From assembly GCA_002699125.1 (NCBI GenBank), contig PABI01000050.1, forward strand, positions 1 through 64,000: a stretch of DNA of 64,000 nucleotides, written 5' to 3'. A program made the position numbers and the translations under genes. The notes under the pieces are model-generated. The model had not been told where the DNA came from, did no database searches, and worked only from the letters and a program-made list of their open reading frames with translations. Of the stretch, positions 32,000 to 40,730 are shown in pieces (positions within the stretch are counted from its first letter, which is position 1; the number at the start of each line of letters is the position of its first letter). The stretch is from Anaerolineaceae bacterium. Lineage in GTDB: Bacteria > Chloroflexota > Anaerolineae > Promineifilales > Promineifilaceae.

Positions 32000-32998
32000 C
32001 TATTCGAGCGACTCTAAATAGGCCAGCAGCGCCTGCAATTCTGTGCCCGAAACATCTGATGAAGGCATCAGATTACCCGGTTTGACGCCGTGTGGATCCA
32101 CCACCCAGCCTGCCAATGCCCCCTGGCTATTGCGCACGGCCCCAGCCCCCAGCGTCAGGCGGCTGGCGAAGTGTGTCAGGTCAGGACCAAAATCACCGGT
32201 GGCGTCGGTGCCGCTGATGGTGTGGCAACGGCCGCAGTCGGCCTCAATAAAAACGTCCAGGCCTTGCTGGGTGAGATCGGTGGTAGGGGCAGCGGCCGGC
32301 TGCTGCTGCTGCGCCAGCCATTGGTCAAACTGTTCTTGCGGTTTTGCGACTACTACAAAAAGCATCTTGGCATGCTGCGTGCCGCAAAATTCGGCACAAA
32401 GCCCCCAATATTCGCCTGGCTCGTCGGCTTGCAGCCAAAAATTGTTGATGCGGCCCGGGATCATGTCGCTTTTGCCGTGCAGCTCTGGCACCCAAAAACT
32501 ATGGATGACATCATCTGAAGTGAGCTTAAGAGTAACAGGTTGGCCGACCGGAATGTGAATCTCGTTGGCAGTGGTAATCTGCTGATCGGGGTAGCGAACT
32601 TCCCACCACCATTGGTGGCCAATAACTTCAATGGTAAGGGGGCCTTGATTTTCCTCTGGGCCGAGGGCGCTGAGCGTGGTGAGGGTGAAGCCGTAAATGA
32701 CAATCAAAATGATGAGGGGGATAATTAGCCCGCCGACGACGACCAGGCGACGGCCGTTTAAAGCAAAGGGCAGTCGCGTGCTGGAACGGAAAAGCCCCAG
32801 CAGCATCAGGCCCATGACGACCAGATAAACGGCCGTGCCCACGCCAAACATAATCCACCACAGCCGGCTGATCTGGGCGGCAGCGACCCCTTTAGGCGCA
32901 AAAGTAGAAGGTGCGGCCTCGCAGCCCACCAACCAGATAAAAGCAGCCATTATTAAAATGTGTAGATAGGTGCGTGAAGTTTTTGGATTCACAAACAT
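32000..32998 (-). CDS. coxB: Cytochrome c oxidase subunit II with fused cytochrome c domain
   Basis: A protein of about 332 residues starting at ATG 32998 (a 105-nt longer frame lacks a ribosome site). The signal ends in a Trp-Leu-Val-Gly-Cys lipobox. There are two membrane helices (near residues 45-65 and 80-105). The CuA domain has HSFWVPELHGKSDMIPG and CAEFCGTQHAKM, containing all CuA ligands (His, two Cys, Glu, His, Met). The C-terminal ~90 residues are a class I cytochrome c with CGRCH and a Met ligand in GNLMPSS. This is a caa3-type subunit II. It is the first gene of the oxidase operon. Confidence 0.95.
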   Translation of the reverse strand: MFVNPKTSRTYLHILIMAAFIWLVGCEAAPSTFAPKGVAAAQISRLWWIMFGVGTAVYLVVMGLMLLGLFRSSTRLPFALNGRRLVVVGGLIIPLIILIVIYGFTLTTLSALGPEENQGPLTIEVIGHQWWWEVRYPDQQITTANEIHIPVGQPVTLKLTSDDVIHSFWVPELHGKSDMIPGRINNFWLQADEPGEYWGLCAEFCGTQHAKMLFVVVAKPQEQFDQWLAQQQQPAAAPTTDLTQQGLDVFIEADCGRCHTISGTDATGDFGPDLTHFASRLTLGAGAVRNSQGALAGWVVDPHGVKPGNLMPSSDVSGTELQALLAYLESLE

Positions 32999-33201
32999 TC
33001 CCTCTTGTTTGTCCAGGAGTTTAGCAAACCACATGATCGGGCAAAAGCAACCAGGATATACATCGGGGCATAGATAGGGGTACAGATCGGATTGGAGGAG
33101 CAAACCAGCTGTACTGTAGAGTTAACTTCTTTTCTTCAGGGTCTGCTTATTCACTTTGCGGCTTGACTGTTCTCTCTTGAGAGGGCAGCGAGCCCGTAAC
33201 C

Positions 33202-33490
33202 TTACACGCCCAGCACAAAGAGGACGGCCGTTACGGCCGCACCTAATCCCACATCACGCCAGGCAACTGTGACATCGGGTACCGTTTTGAACAGCAGGGC
33301 AAATATGCTTGTGAGTAACAGGAAACCCAAAACCACGTTTAATATCTGAATGACAGGTAAAGAACCTGGCAGCGCCTGACCAATCTGGTTACCCAAAAAC
33401 GCCAGACGCACCAAACAGCAGCACGGCGACACTGGTTAACGCCGCCAGCGAGAGACTGGCTGGCTGATTGAAATATTACTGCTGCACCTC
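33202..33490 (-). pseudogene. Decayed yihY/brkB-like membrane protein remnant
   Basis: Two pieces in different frames. The upstream piece (about 33480-33405) reads SLSLAALTSVAVLLFGASGVFG and then a stop. The downstream piece (to the TAA at 33202) contains VVLGFLLLTSIFALLFKTVP and WRDVGLGAAVTAVLFVLG. Both look like consecutive parts of YihY/BrkB family proteins, with the intervening ~50-60 residues missing and a frameshift at the join. The N-terminal half and the end of the gene are also absent. It lies directly after the pyrophosphatase stop codon. Confidence 0.6.
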
Positions 33491-33492
33491 AC

Positions 33493-34014
33493 CTAGCGAT
33501 TTTTGTATAAAGCCTGCGCATGACGGATGCGATCATGGGCTACCTCGCGACTCTCCCAGCCGACTATCTCCACGTTTTTCTTTTCTAAATCTTTGTAATG
33601 GGCAAAAAAATGGGCGATCTCCTCCAGTTGCTGCTGCGGTACATTTTCTAACCGCCCGTAATTCAAGTAAATTGGATCGTGTTCTGGTACGGTCAAAATT
33701 TTATCGTCGGAAGCCCCTTGATCCAGCATACGGAAAATGCCAATAGGCCGGCCAGTAATGACGCAGCCGGGAAAGGTTGGCTGCCGGAGCAAAATCAAGG
33801 CGTCCAATGGATCGCCGTCATCATACAAAGTTTGGGGTATCAGCCCGTAATCTGCCGCGTAATGCAGAGAGGAGTTCAAAACGCGATCCAGCCGGAAAAA
33901 TCCGTGTTCGTGATCCAGTTCGTATTTGTTTCGGGTATTGTGAGGAATTTCAACAACAATGTTTATCAGTGTCGGAGCGTCTGGTCCGATGCTGACGTCA
34001 TGCCATATGTTCAT
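33493..34014 (-). CDS. ppa: Inorganic pyrophosphatase, family I
   Basis: A 173-residue cytoplasmic enzyme that hydrolyses pyrophosphate with Mg2+. The family signature is DDGDPLDAL at residues 66-74. The earlier VEIPHNTRNKYELD holds the Lys and Glu of the active site, and RVLNSSLHYAADYGLIP follows. The length is normal. TTTGGAGAAAA precedes the ATG by about 4 nt. It lies 26 nt after the K+ channel-like gene on the same strand, so the two are probably co-transcribed. Confidence 0.95.
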   Translation of the reverse strand: MNIWHDVSIGPDAPTLINIVVEIPHNTRNKYELDHEHGFFRLDRVLNSSLHYAADYGLIPQTLYDDGDPLDALILLRQPTFPGCVITGRPIGIFRMLDQGASDDKILTVPEHDPIYLNYGRLENVPQQQLEEIAHFFAHYKDLEKKNVEIVGWESREVAHDRIRHAQALYKNR

Positions 34015-34040
34015 CTATTTTCTCCAAATGTGTTGTGCCT

Positions 34041-34880
34041 CTAAGGAATTTGGCGCGGCGTGATCCAATCCAGAACCAACCCCGCCAGGATGCCCACGGT
34101 AATGACGCCCATTGTGCCCAGCGTGCCGGCAATGATGCGTCCTGTGGTGGTTGTGGGCGTAATATCGCCATAGCCAATGGATGCGGCCGTAATCACTGCC
34201 CAATAGACCCCCTCTGAATAGCTGAGCAGCTGGTATCCTTCATCCCCGATCTCCACATCGGCCAGCTGCTCTACCTGATTTTGCAGACGGCCGTTCTCCG
34301 CATTGATAAAAAGGAAGGGAAAAACAAGCAGGACGAGGATTATTTGCAGGAATAAATAGCCGTATAACGAGCGACGGCTGCGGCGCACCCGGCGAATTTC
34401 ATATGCGTTGGCCCGGTAGCGCAGGCGGCTTAACTCTTCATTTTGGTCCACCAGATAGGTGGGCACAAGCCGCATCAGGCGAAACATCTTCTCCAAATTC
34501 TCTTCTTCCTCTTCAAAATGGTACAGTGCACGCCGCAGCAGGATGGTGGCGTGCTGCCTGAGCTGTTGGGCAAACTCGTCGTTCTTAAACCGGGTTTGGT
34601 AAAGCGAATCGCTAAACTCAACCATATGATCGGGGGAATCCCAGTTGAGCTCCGCAATTTCTTCAGCTTTTATTTCATGGGCCAAAAACGTTACGTTGTC
34701 GCGCTGTTCCAACAAATGGGGGTTGTCTTTCATCGTTTGCAAGATGGCCTGGCGCAGATTAACGGCCGTTTCTTCATCGTTCCCTTTTGCCTGTCGATAA
34801 TTGTCAATCATTTCAGACACTTTTTGATTGTTATTCTGGGAGACTGCACCATTTTGGCTGCTCGCTTGCTGCTTTAACAT
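34041..34880 (-). CDS. Two-helix K+ channel-like protein with long N-terminal domain
   Basis: A 279-residue protein. The first ~165 residues are hydrophilic and helical, with no recognised domain. A first membrane helix follows (SLYGYLFLQIILVLLVFPFL, about 170-195). The pore loop holds VYWAVITAASIGYGDITP (about 227-244), and then comes a second helix. The filter reads SIGYGD, with Ser in place of the first Thr of T-V/I-G-Y-G. This is an Ion_trans_2-type channel. Unlike many bacterial members, its large domain is N-terminal rather than a C-terminal RCK/TrkA domain. AAAGGGG precedes the ATG. Confidence 0.82.
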   Translation of the reverse strand: MLKQQASSQNGAVSQNNNQKVSEMIDNYRQAKGNDEETAVNLRQAILQTMKDNPHLLEQRDNVTFLAHEIKAEEIAELNWDSPDHMVEFSDSLYQTRFKNDEFAQQLRQHATILLRRALYHFEEEEENLEKMFRLMRLVPTYLVDQNEELSRLRYRANAYEIRRVRRSRRSLYGYLFLQIILVLLVFPFLFINAENGRLQNQVEQLADVEIGDEGYQLLSYSEGVYWAVITAASIGYGDITPTTTTGRIIAGTLGTMGVITVGILAGLVLDWITPRQIP

Positions 34881-35134
34881 AGAACCCCTTTCTGTCTTTT
34901 TACGCTTTTTTGTCGAGCGTATCTGGGTGGAAGATCAAAAGTCCTATACCAGCATACTGGCATCGCGAAGCTTTATGAAGAGCCGGGGGTATACAAAAAG
35001 TTATAAGAACAGACATATTTTAGGTGACTCAACCTGTGTCTGCCTTTGCCAAATCAGTAAATATGTCTGAGCTGTACCTGCCAACTATACAAAGGTACAT
35101 GAAAAACTTTTTGTTCCTGGATAAATTAGAGGCA

Positions 35135-36640
35135 ATGACAAAAAAACGAGTACTTTTACTGATCATCGATGCGTTGACGGCCCCCTGTTTGTTAGAAGAA
35201 ATGGCGAACGGCCGTTACCCAAACTTCCAAAAATTAAATGAAGCGGGTACCTTGCGGGAACAATGCGTAAGTATTTTCCCGTCCATTACCCATGCCGCCC
35301 TCACCAGCATTATCACCGGACAATATCCGGCCAAACACGGCATTATTGCCTCGCATTGGTATGATGCCGAGGCAGAAAAAATTGTTTACTTTAGCGGCAG
35401 CTTGGGGGTGATGTTGGAAAAAGGTTTAGGCAACTATTTCAAGGAATTCCTGCTGGAAATGAATAATAATTATTTGCAGGTGCCCACCCTTTTTCAGAAG
35501 CTGGAGAGAAACGGCCGTAAAACAGCTTCAATTAACTTCCCCGTTTATCGGGGGGATGTGCCGCACAACGTGAATGCCCCATTGCTGCTGGAATGGATTC
35601 CTAACTTACCGACCAGCACCACGGTAAAAGGACCGGAAATAATGTTGATGGGCGATCTTCTGGCCGATCCCGATAACTTGGAGATTGAAGCAAATTATAC
35701 GGGAATCACGGAATGGTTTGGTTTTCGTGATGAAAACAGTGCGGACCTTGTTTTGCAGTTAGCAGAGACGGATGAATTCCCCGATTTCACACTGGCCTAT
35801 TTCCCAGAAAATGACGACCGGGCCCACAATGATGGTCCGACAGAGGCGCATAAAAATTTGGCAGATATGGATGAGATGCTGGGCGATTTGTTTGCTGCTT
35901 ATGGTGGTTTGGATGACTTTTTGCAAAAGTTTGCCCTGGTTATTACTGGAGACCATTCGCAAAGTGCCACCACCTCGCCTGAAGATGAAGAAGGCATTGA
36001 TCTGGCAGCGCTGCTTTCACAATACAGCGTGGCTCAGGCGGGTGATGCTTGGGATGAAGAAGACGACCTGATTGCCTGCCCAAACTTACGCGCCGCGCAC
36101 CTATACCTTAAAACCGTCACGGCCGAGGCAATTGAGGGAATCAGCGAGCAGCTGTTGGCTGAATCGCGCATTGATCAGATCCTCTATCGTGCGGAGTTTG
36201 TGGAAGCTGGTGAAGGTTACATTGTGCGCACGGATCAAGGGCAGCTGCGTTTCTGGCACGATGACAATCGCGATGACAAGGACACGGCTCACGACAGACA
36301 TGACAATCAGTGGGCTTGGGAAGGCGATTTAGCCGTGGTCGACGGCCGTCTACAAGACAATCAACTCACCTTTCCCGATTATCCCAATGCCTTTGAGCGT
36401 ATTGCCGGCGCTTTGGATAGTGAGACCAGCGGCCATATTTGGATTACCGCCAAGATTGGCCATGAGTTAATGATTCCCGAGATTAACCTCTATGCTGGTG
36501 GCGGGTCCCATGCTTCCCTGCACAAACAAGATTCTCAGGCACCCCTTTTTGTGGCCGGTGCACCCTCAGAGATCGACATACCGTCTTTTCCCCGCATTAT
36601 CGACGTCGCCCCACTTTGTGCTGCCTGCCTTGGGGCGTAA
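35135..36640 (+). CDS. Type I phosphodiesterase/nucleotide pyrophosphatase-like protein
   Basis: A protein of about 501 residues of the alkaline-phosphatase superfamily. LLLIIDALTAP near residue 10 gives the first metal-binding Asp. The nucleophile Thr/Ser region is SIITGQYPAKHG near residue 65. LAYFPENDDRAHNDGP near residue 220 and ALVITGDHSQS near residue 270 give the other metal ligands. There is no signal peptide with the chosen start. In-frame ATG codons at 35099 and 35024 would lengthen it; 35099 has AAAGG close by and a TATACA 7 nt upstream, so it remains possible. The substrate is unknown. Confidence 0.75.
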   Translation: MTKKRVLLLIIDALTAPCLLEEMANGRYPNFQKLNEAGTLREQCVSIFPSITHAALTSIITGQYPAKHGIIASHWYDAEAEKIVYFSGSLGVMLEKGLGNYFKEFLLEMNNNYLQVPTLFQKLERNGRKTASINFPVYRGDVPHNVNAPLLLEWIPNLPTSTTVKGPEIMLMGDLLADPDNLEIEANYTGITEWFGFRDENSADLVLQLAETDEFPDFTLAYFPENDDRAHNDGPTEAHKNLADMDEMLGDLFAAYGGLDDFLQKFALVITGDHSQSATTSPEDEEGIDLAALLSQYSVAQAGDAWDEEDDLIACPNLRAAHLYLKTVTAEAIEGISEQLLAESRIDQILYRAEFVEAGEGYIVRTDQGQLRFWHDDNRDDKDTAHDRHDNQWAWEGDLAVVDGRLQDNQLTFPDYPNAFERIAGALDSETSGHIWITAKIGHELMIPEINLYAGGGSHASLHKQDSQAPLFVAGAPSEIDIPSFPRIIDVAPLCAACLGA

Positions 36641-36642
36641 TC

Positions 36643-37155
36643 TTACTCAAACGGCTGCCCATACTGCTCGCGCGAGGCTATCTGCGCCAGTGGTTTGCGC
36701 TGTTTCTTTCCCTTGCCCAGCGTTCGTGTTGGGTAGCCAAACGAAAGTACCGCCAATACTTCAAATGACTCGGGCACGTTCAGCAGTGCACCTACACTGC
36801 TCAGGTTTTTGAATCCCACCCAATTCGAGCCAACCCCTTCACCCCATGCTGTTAAAACCATCGACTGAATCGCCCGGCTGGCGTCTGATACGCTATAGGG
36901 TGATTCCTTTTCAATTGCTACCGCAATGGCTAAAGGTGCCGCGGCAATATAAGGTCCAGACCGCGCTAAATCCCCCAGCCGGTGAAGCGTTTCCGGATCC
37001 TCAACCACGATAAAATGCCAGGGCTGCCGGTTCATGCTGCTTGCTGTTAACCGGCCTGCCTCCACAATTTGGGCCACAACATCCGCCGGCACACGCTTTG
37101 CTTCATAACTTCGCACGGCCAACACTGTCTTCACCGCTTCGTACACTTCCATCAT
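36643..37155 (-). CDS. Nitroreductase family protein
   Basis: A 170-residue FMN-dependent oxidoreductase. The N-terminal VLAVRSYEAKRVP holds the Arg-Ser that binds FMN. RLTASSMNRQPWHFIVVED follows at about residue 40, and AWGEGVGSNWVG near residue 105. The length is at the short end of the family. The start is at the tandem ATG 37155/37152 behind GGGAGGT; the longer frame to 37251 has no ribosome site. A perfect hairpin (TGCCGC 37174-37179 / GCGGCA 37185-37190) lies in its leader. It is convergent with the phosphodiesterase gene, 2 bp apart. Confidence 0.88.
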   Translation of the reverse strand: MMEVYEAVKTVLAVRSYEAKRVPADVVAQIVEAGRLTASSMNRQPWHFIVVEDPETLHRLGDLARSGPYIAAAPLAIAVAIEKESPYSVSDASRAIQSMVLTAWGEGVGSNWVGFKNLSSVGALLNVPESFEVLAVLSFGYPTRTLGKGKKQRKPLAQIASREQYGQPFE

Positions 37156-37382
37156 GCACCTCCCTCTGCAATGTGCCGCTATTTGCGGCAAACTACAGAA
37201 AGTAAAAACTAATTCTTTTGCTGATTTTATCGGAATATAAAGTTGGGGCATATTCCACTTTTGTTGTCCGGCGAATCAATCATTTTGGTATCGTGCTAGC
37301 CACGGCCGTTTCCAGTTTGTTACCGATCAAATTAAGCCTGTGCTAGAATCTATTCGCTTTCACATAAGAATCTAACCGAAAA

Positions 37383-37450
37383 GCCACAGAGGAAAAAGAG
37401 AAATTAGAGAACTTGAGACCAATCTCAAAAATCTCTGTGAACTCTGTGGC
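37383..37450. repeat. Palindromic extragenic element, 68 bp
   Basis: Outer arms GCCACAGAG (37383-37391) and CTCTGTGGC (37442-37450) are perfect. Inside, AGAGA (37406-37410) pairs with TCTCT (37432-37436), and TTGAGA (37413-37418) with TCTCAA (37423-37428) around a CCAA loop. It resembles a short REP- or MITE-like element and lies about 90 bp before the lipoprotein gene. The rest of the gap from 37252 shows nothing else. Confidence 0.55.
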
Positions 37451-37541
37451 CAATATTCGGATAGGTATTAAGCAAATCACACAAGAGTTTGAGAATTTTT
37501 CAAGTAGCAAGAACGAACATGTCAAAGGATCATGGAGGTGG

Positions 37542-40430
37542 ATGAGCGTGGAAGAAAAGCAGATCCGAAATTTAAAAGGTATCACCCATACCCCGAAACA
37601 TCTGTTTCTTGTTTTTGTGGTCATTTTTCTGTTTATTGCCGGTTGTCAGGAGAAACAGCCCGATGATGAACAGTTAGCTAATCCAGAAACAGAGGTTACG
37701 GCAACGGCCGTTCCTACCGAAGCCGCCGCTGCTGTAGCAACAGAGGCCGTGCCAGAAATGGATGTTGAGCCGTTGCCGGCAAACGTCAATCTGGTGGGTG
37801 ATGTGTATATGGTTGATGGTGAGGATACGGCCGTTGCCGGCCAACTTACCCTCGACATCCCCGAAGATGCAAATCCTGCCTTGCTCGATTTATACGGCTG
37901 GGATGGCACTGCCTGGGCATTTGTTCCTTCACAATACGATCCTGCCACGCAGCAGCAACAGGCTGCCAATCAAGGCCTGTATCAAGCCCTTGCTCTGGTG
38001 CAGGTAGATGCACCAGATGAAATAACAGTTGGCGGCCTCTGGCACGCAGAAGCGAGCACTTTCACAGAAGCTACCGTTAGCACCTTGCAGTTAGGTGCTG
38101 ATGGAGCGTTGGAAGGATCGCTTTCCGAAGTGCCCGCAGGCCTGGCAAATCCGTACGTGCAGCTAACCAACGTTGGTGATGAGATAGATGCAGCGGCGTT
38201 GTCGGCCTTTCTGGCTGATGAATCAGCCCAAACAGCACAAATAGAAGCCATTGTTGACATGATTGAGCCGTATGCAGGCGTTAACCTCAACTACCAAGGG
38301 GTAGGGACTGACGACAAGGCGGCGTTTACCACATTTGTGCAAAATCTGGCCGATGCGCTAGCAGCACAAGAGAAAATGCTTATTTTGACCTTGCCTGCTC
38401 CGCAGAATACAGATGCGACCAGTGCCGATGGCTATGATTGGACTGCACTGGGCAACATTGCCCACAGCGTCTATCTTCAACTCCCCCTCGATCCAAACGG
38501 GTATGCAGCAGGCGGAGCAATCGATCAGCTGCTTAACTGGGCCACAGACAACATGGATCGGCGCAAATTGGTGGCTCTCATTCCCACTGGCCCCGTTGTT
38601 CGCTCAGGGGAAGCGTGGGTGGCATTATCTGCTGACGAACAGCTTTCTCATTTTGGTGATTTACAGGCTGATGCGTCAGAGTATGAACCTGAGACGCCAA
38701 TTGAGGTAACCTTGTCGGGCGATATTTCGCTTATCCAGTGGGATGAGGCCAGTTCTGCCTACTATTACACAGTGGAAGATTCACAGGAAGTTTGGTTAAC
38801 GCACCCGGCCACGATTGCTTTTCGCATGGAAACGGCCGTTAACCACAATCTCCAGGGCGTTGCCTTTACCACCCCTGTTCAGTTGTCTGATTCAGCTCAG
38901 GCAGATGCGCCCGCCCTCGTCTGGACAGTTTTAGATGATGCCGAAAATGTTGTGGTGACAAAGAGCGGCAGCGAGCCATCTTTCAGCTGGGAAGGGACAG
39001 CAGAACCTGGCGAGTTCACGCTACAGGTTGATTTTGTTTCCGGCGATGTGACTACAGCGCTGGGTACATTGCCCATTACCGCCGCTGCGGTCGAAGATGC
39101 AGAAGAAGTTGCAGAAAGTGACGATGACACCGTGGTTACTACCGGCATCGTGACGCGCAACGCCAACGTGCGCATTGGACCTGCCGAAAGCTTCGACAAA
39201 TTCCCCGGTCCCATCCTCAAAGATACAGAAGTAGAGATCATCGGTCGTGATGAGTTTGGCTATTGGCTTCAGATCAATTTTACGAACATTGATGGCGAAC
39301 AAACCGGCTGGATTGCCACTTCCCTGGTCGATCTCGATCCAGAGTTTGATATTAACACGCTTGTAGACGCAACCGAAATGATTGCCTCTGCATCAGAAAC
39401 TACGGTGGCTGAAGCACCGCCGCCGGCGTCGGCACCAGCACCTACACCGGCCGCCACAACGCCTGCTGCCGCACCGCCATCAGGGCCACCGCCGCCGGTT
39501 TCGGCACCGCCCGTAGCCGTTGGTGGCTTTGAATTGGGTGGGCAAACGCACTCCTTTAGCAATCCAACCCTGATGGCTTCAGCTGGCATGACCTGGGTTA
39601 AGTTCCAGCACAAATGGGGCGAAGGCAATAATCCCAATGATTTGGCCGGACGGATTAACAATGCCCACGCGGCCGGTTTCAAGGTATTACTAAGCATTCC
39701 CGGGGCAAACACCTATCCCGAAAGCATTAACTTTGATGCCTACGTCCAGTTCCTGGCGGGCGTTGCTGCCTTGGGTCCAGATGCCATTGAAATCTGGAAC
39801 GAAATGAACATCGACTTTGAATGGCCGGCGGGACAAATCGATCCGGCCAGCTATGTAAACAACATGCTCGCCCCCGCTTACAATGCCATTAAAGCGGCCA
39901 ATCCCAACGTGATGGTCATTAGCGGCGCACCGGCACCCACCGGCTTCGATAACGGCACCAACGCCTGGGCCGATAATCGTTACATGTCCGGCATGCTGGC
40001 TGCCGGGGCCGCCAGCTACGCTGACTGCATTGGGGCCCATTACAATGCCGGGGCTAGTTCGCCTTCTACAGTGTCCGGCCATCCGACAGGCAGCGCCCAT
40101 TACAGCTGGTACTTGCTGCCCACGCTGAATGTTTACGCTCAACTGGGCAAGCCGGTCTGTTTTACCGAGCTGGGTTATTTGTCAGGCGATGATTATGGTG
40201 GCGTGCCGGAACGTTTTGGTTGGGCGGCGGGAACAACTGTGGCCCAACATGCCGCCTGGCTGGCGGAGGCAGTGAGCGTGGCGGCCAACACGGGCCGAGT
40301 GCGCATGATTATTGTCTTTAATGTTGATTTTACCCATTATGGAGATGATCCACAGGCGGGCTATGCCATGATTCGCGCGAATGGAGGGTGTCCGGCATGT
40401 GAAACGTTGGCGCGAGTCATGGGTCGATAG
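37542..40430 (+). CDS. Large lipoprotein with GH18-like, SH3-like and clan-A glycosidase-like domains
   Basis: A protein of about 962 residues. The start is ATG 37542 or GTG 37548, both behind GGAGGT; a further upstream TTG is rejected. The signal ends in a Phe-Ile-Ala-Gly-Cys lipobox. Residues ~160-400 resemble a GH18/YaaH-like barrel, but the catalytic segment reads AGVNLNYQGV, with Asn/Asn/Gln where active enzymes have D-x-D-x-E. Near residues 530-600 is a bacterial SH3-like domain (NANVRIGP and GWIATSLVDLD). After a Pro/Ala-rich linker, residues ~660-962 form a clan-A glycosidase-like domain with Glu in EIWNEMN (~750) and CFTELGY (~873). It is probably a surface glycan- or wall-binding hydrolase. 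Confidence 0.75.
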   Translation: MSVEEKQIRNLKGITHTPKHLFLVFVVIFLFIAGCQEKQPDDEQLANPETEVTATAVPTEAAAAVATEAVPEMDVEPLPANVNLVGDVYMVDGEDTAVAGQLTLDIPEDANPALLDLYGWDGTAWAFVPSQYDPATQQQQAANQGLYQALALVQVDAPDEITVGGLWHAEASTFTEATVSTLQLGADGALEGSLSEVPAGLANPYVQLTNVGDEIDAAALSAFLADESAQTAQIEAIVDMIEPYAGVNLNYQGVGTDDKAAFTTFVQNLADALAAQEKMLILTLPAPQNTDATSADGYDWTALGNIAHSVYLQLPLDPNGYAAGGAIDQLLNWATDNMDRRKLVALIPTGPVVRSGEAWVALSADEQLSHFGDLQADASEYEPETPIEVTLSGDISLIQWDEASSAYYYTVEDSQEVWLTHPATIAFRMETAVNHNLQGVAFTTPVQLSDSAQADAPALVWTVLDDAENVVVTKSGSEPSFSWEGTAEPGEFTLQVDFVSGDVTTALGTLPITAAAVEDAEEVAESDDDTVVTTGIVTRNANVRIGPAESFDKFPGPILKDTEVEIIGRDEFGYWLQINFTNIDGEQTGWIATSLVDLDPEFDINTLVDATEMIASASETTVAEAPPPASAPAPTPAATTPAAAPPSGPPPPVSAPPVAVGGFELGGQTHSFSNPTLMASAGMTWVKFQHKWGEGNNPNDLAGRINNAHAAGFKVLLSIPGANTYPESINFDAYVQFLAGVAALGPDAIEIWNEMNIDFEWPAGQIDPASYVNNMLAPAYNAIKAANPNVMVISGAPAPTGFDNGTNAWADNRYMSGMLAAGAASYADCIGAHYNAGASSPSTVSGHPTGSAHYSWYLLPTLNVYAQLGKPVCFTELGYLSGDDYGGVPERFGWAAGTTVAQHAAWLAEAVSVAANTGRVRMIIVFNVDFTHYGDDPQAGYAMIRANGGCPACETLARVMGR

Positions 40431-40438
40431 TTTGTTTA

Positions 40439-40711
40439 TCATTCATATTGCCTGCCGCGTAAAAATCCGGCCAGCCAAACCAGGACAAACGCGCCAACGG
40501 CCGCTGCCAGCCAAACGCGCCAATCGAGGTAGGCGTTTTGTTCAAAGCCGTTGCCCAGCGACCAGACGGTCAGGAAGGCAGCCAGCAGCGACCCGACCAG
40601 GCCAATCAAGCCGTTCATAAAATGGCTTAAGCCATAACGGTCATGGTAAATGCGGCCACCAAAATAGCCGATGCTGCTGCCGATCACGGCAATCACGATA
40701 AAACCGAGCAT
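40439..40711 (-). CDS. GlsB/YeaQ/YmgE-like small membrane protein
   Basis: A 90-residue protein with three hydrophobic segments (residues 2-20, 30-50 and 64-83) and a Gly-rich start (IGSSIGYFGGRIY). This fits the transglycosylase-associated GlsB/YeaQ family, but only loosely. Members are small stress-linked membrane proteins of unclear function. No convincing Shine-Dalgarno is close to the ATG (AAAGGA lies about 15 nt away). It follows the PRC-barrel-like gene by 19 nt on the same strand. Confidence 0.55.
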   Translation of the reverse strand: MLGFIVIAVIGSSIGYFGGRIYHDRYGLSHFMNGLIGLVGSLLAAFLTVWSLGNGFEQNAYLDWRVWLAAAVGAFVLVWLAGFLRGRQYE

Positions 40712-40730
40712 AGGTGCGTGACTTCGTCCT

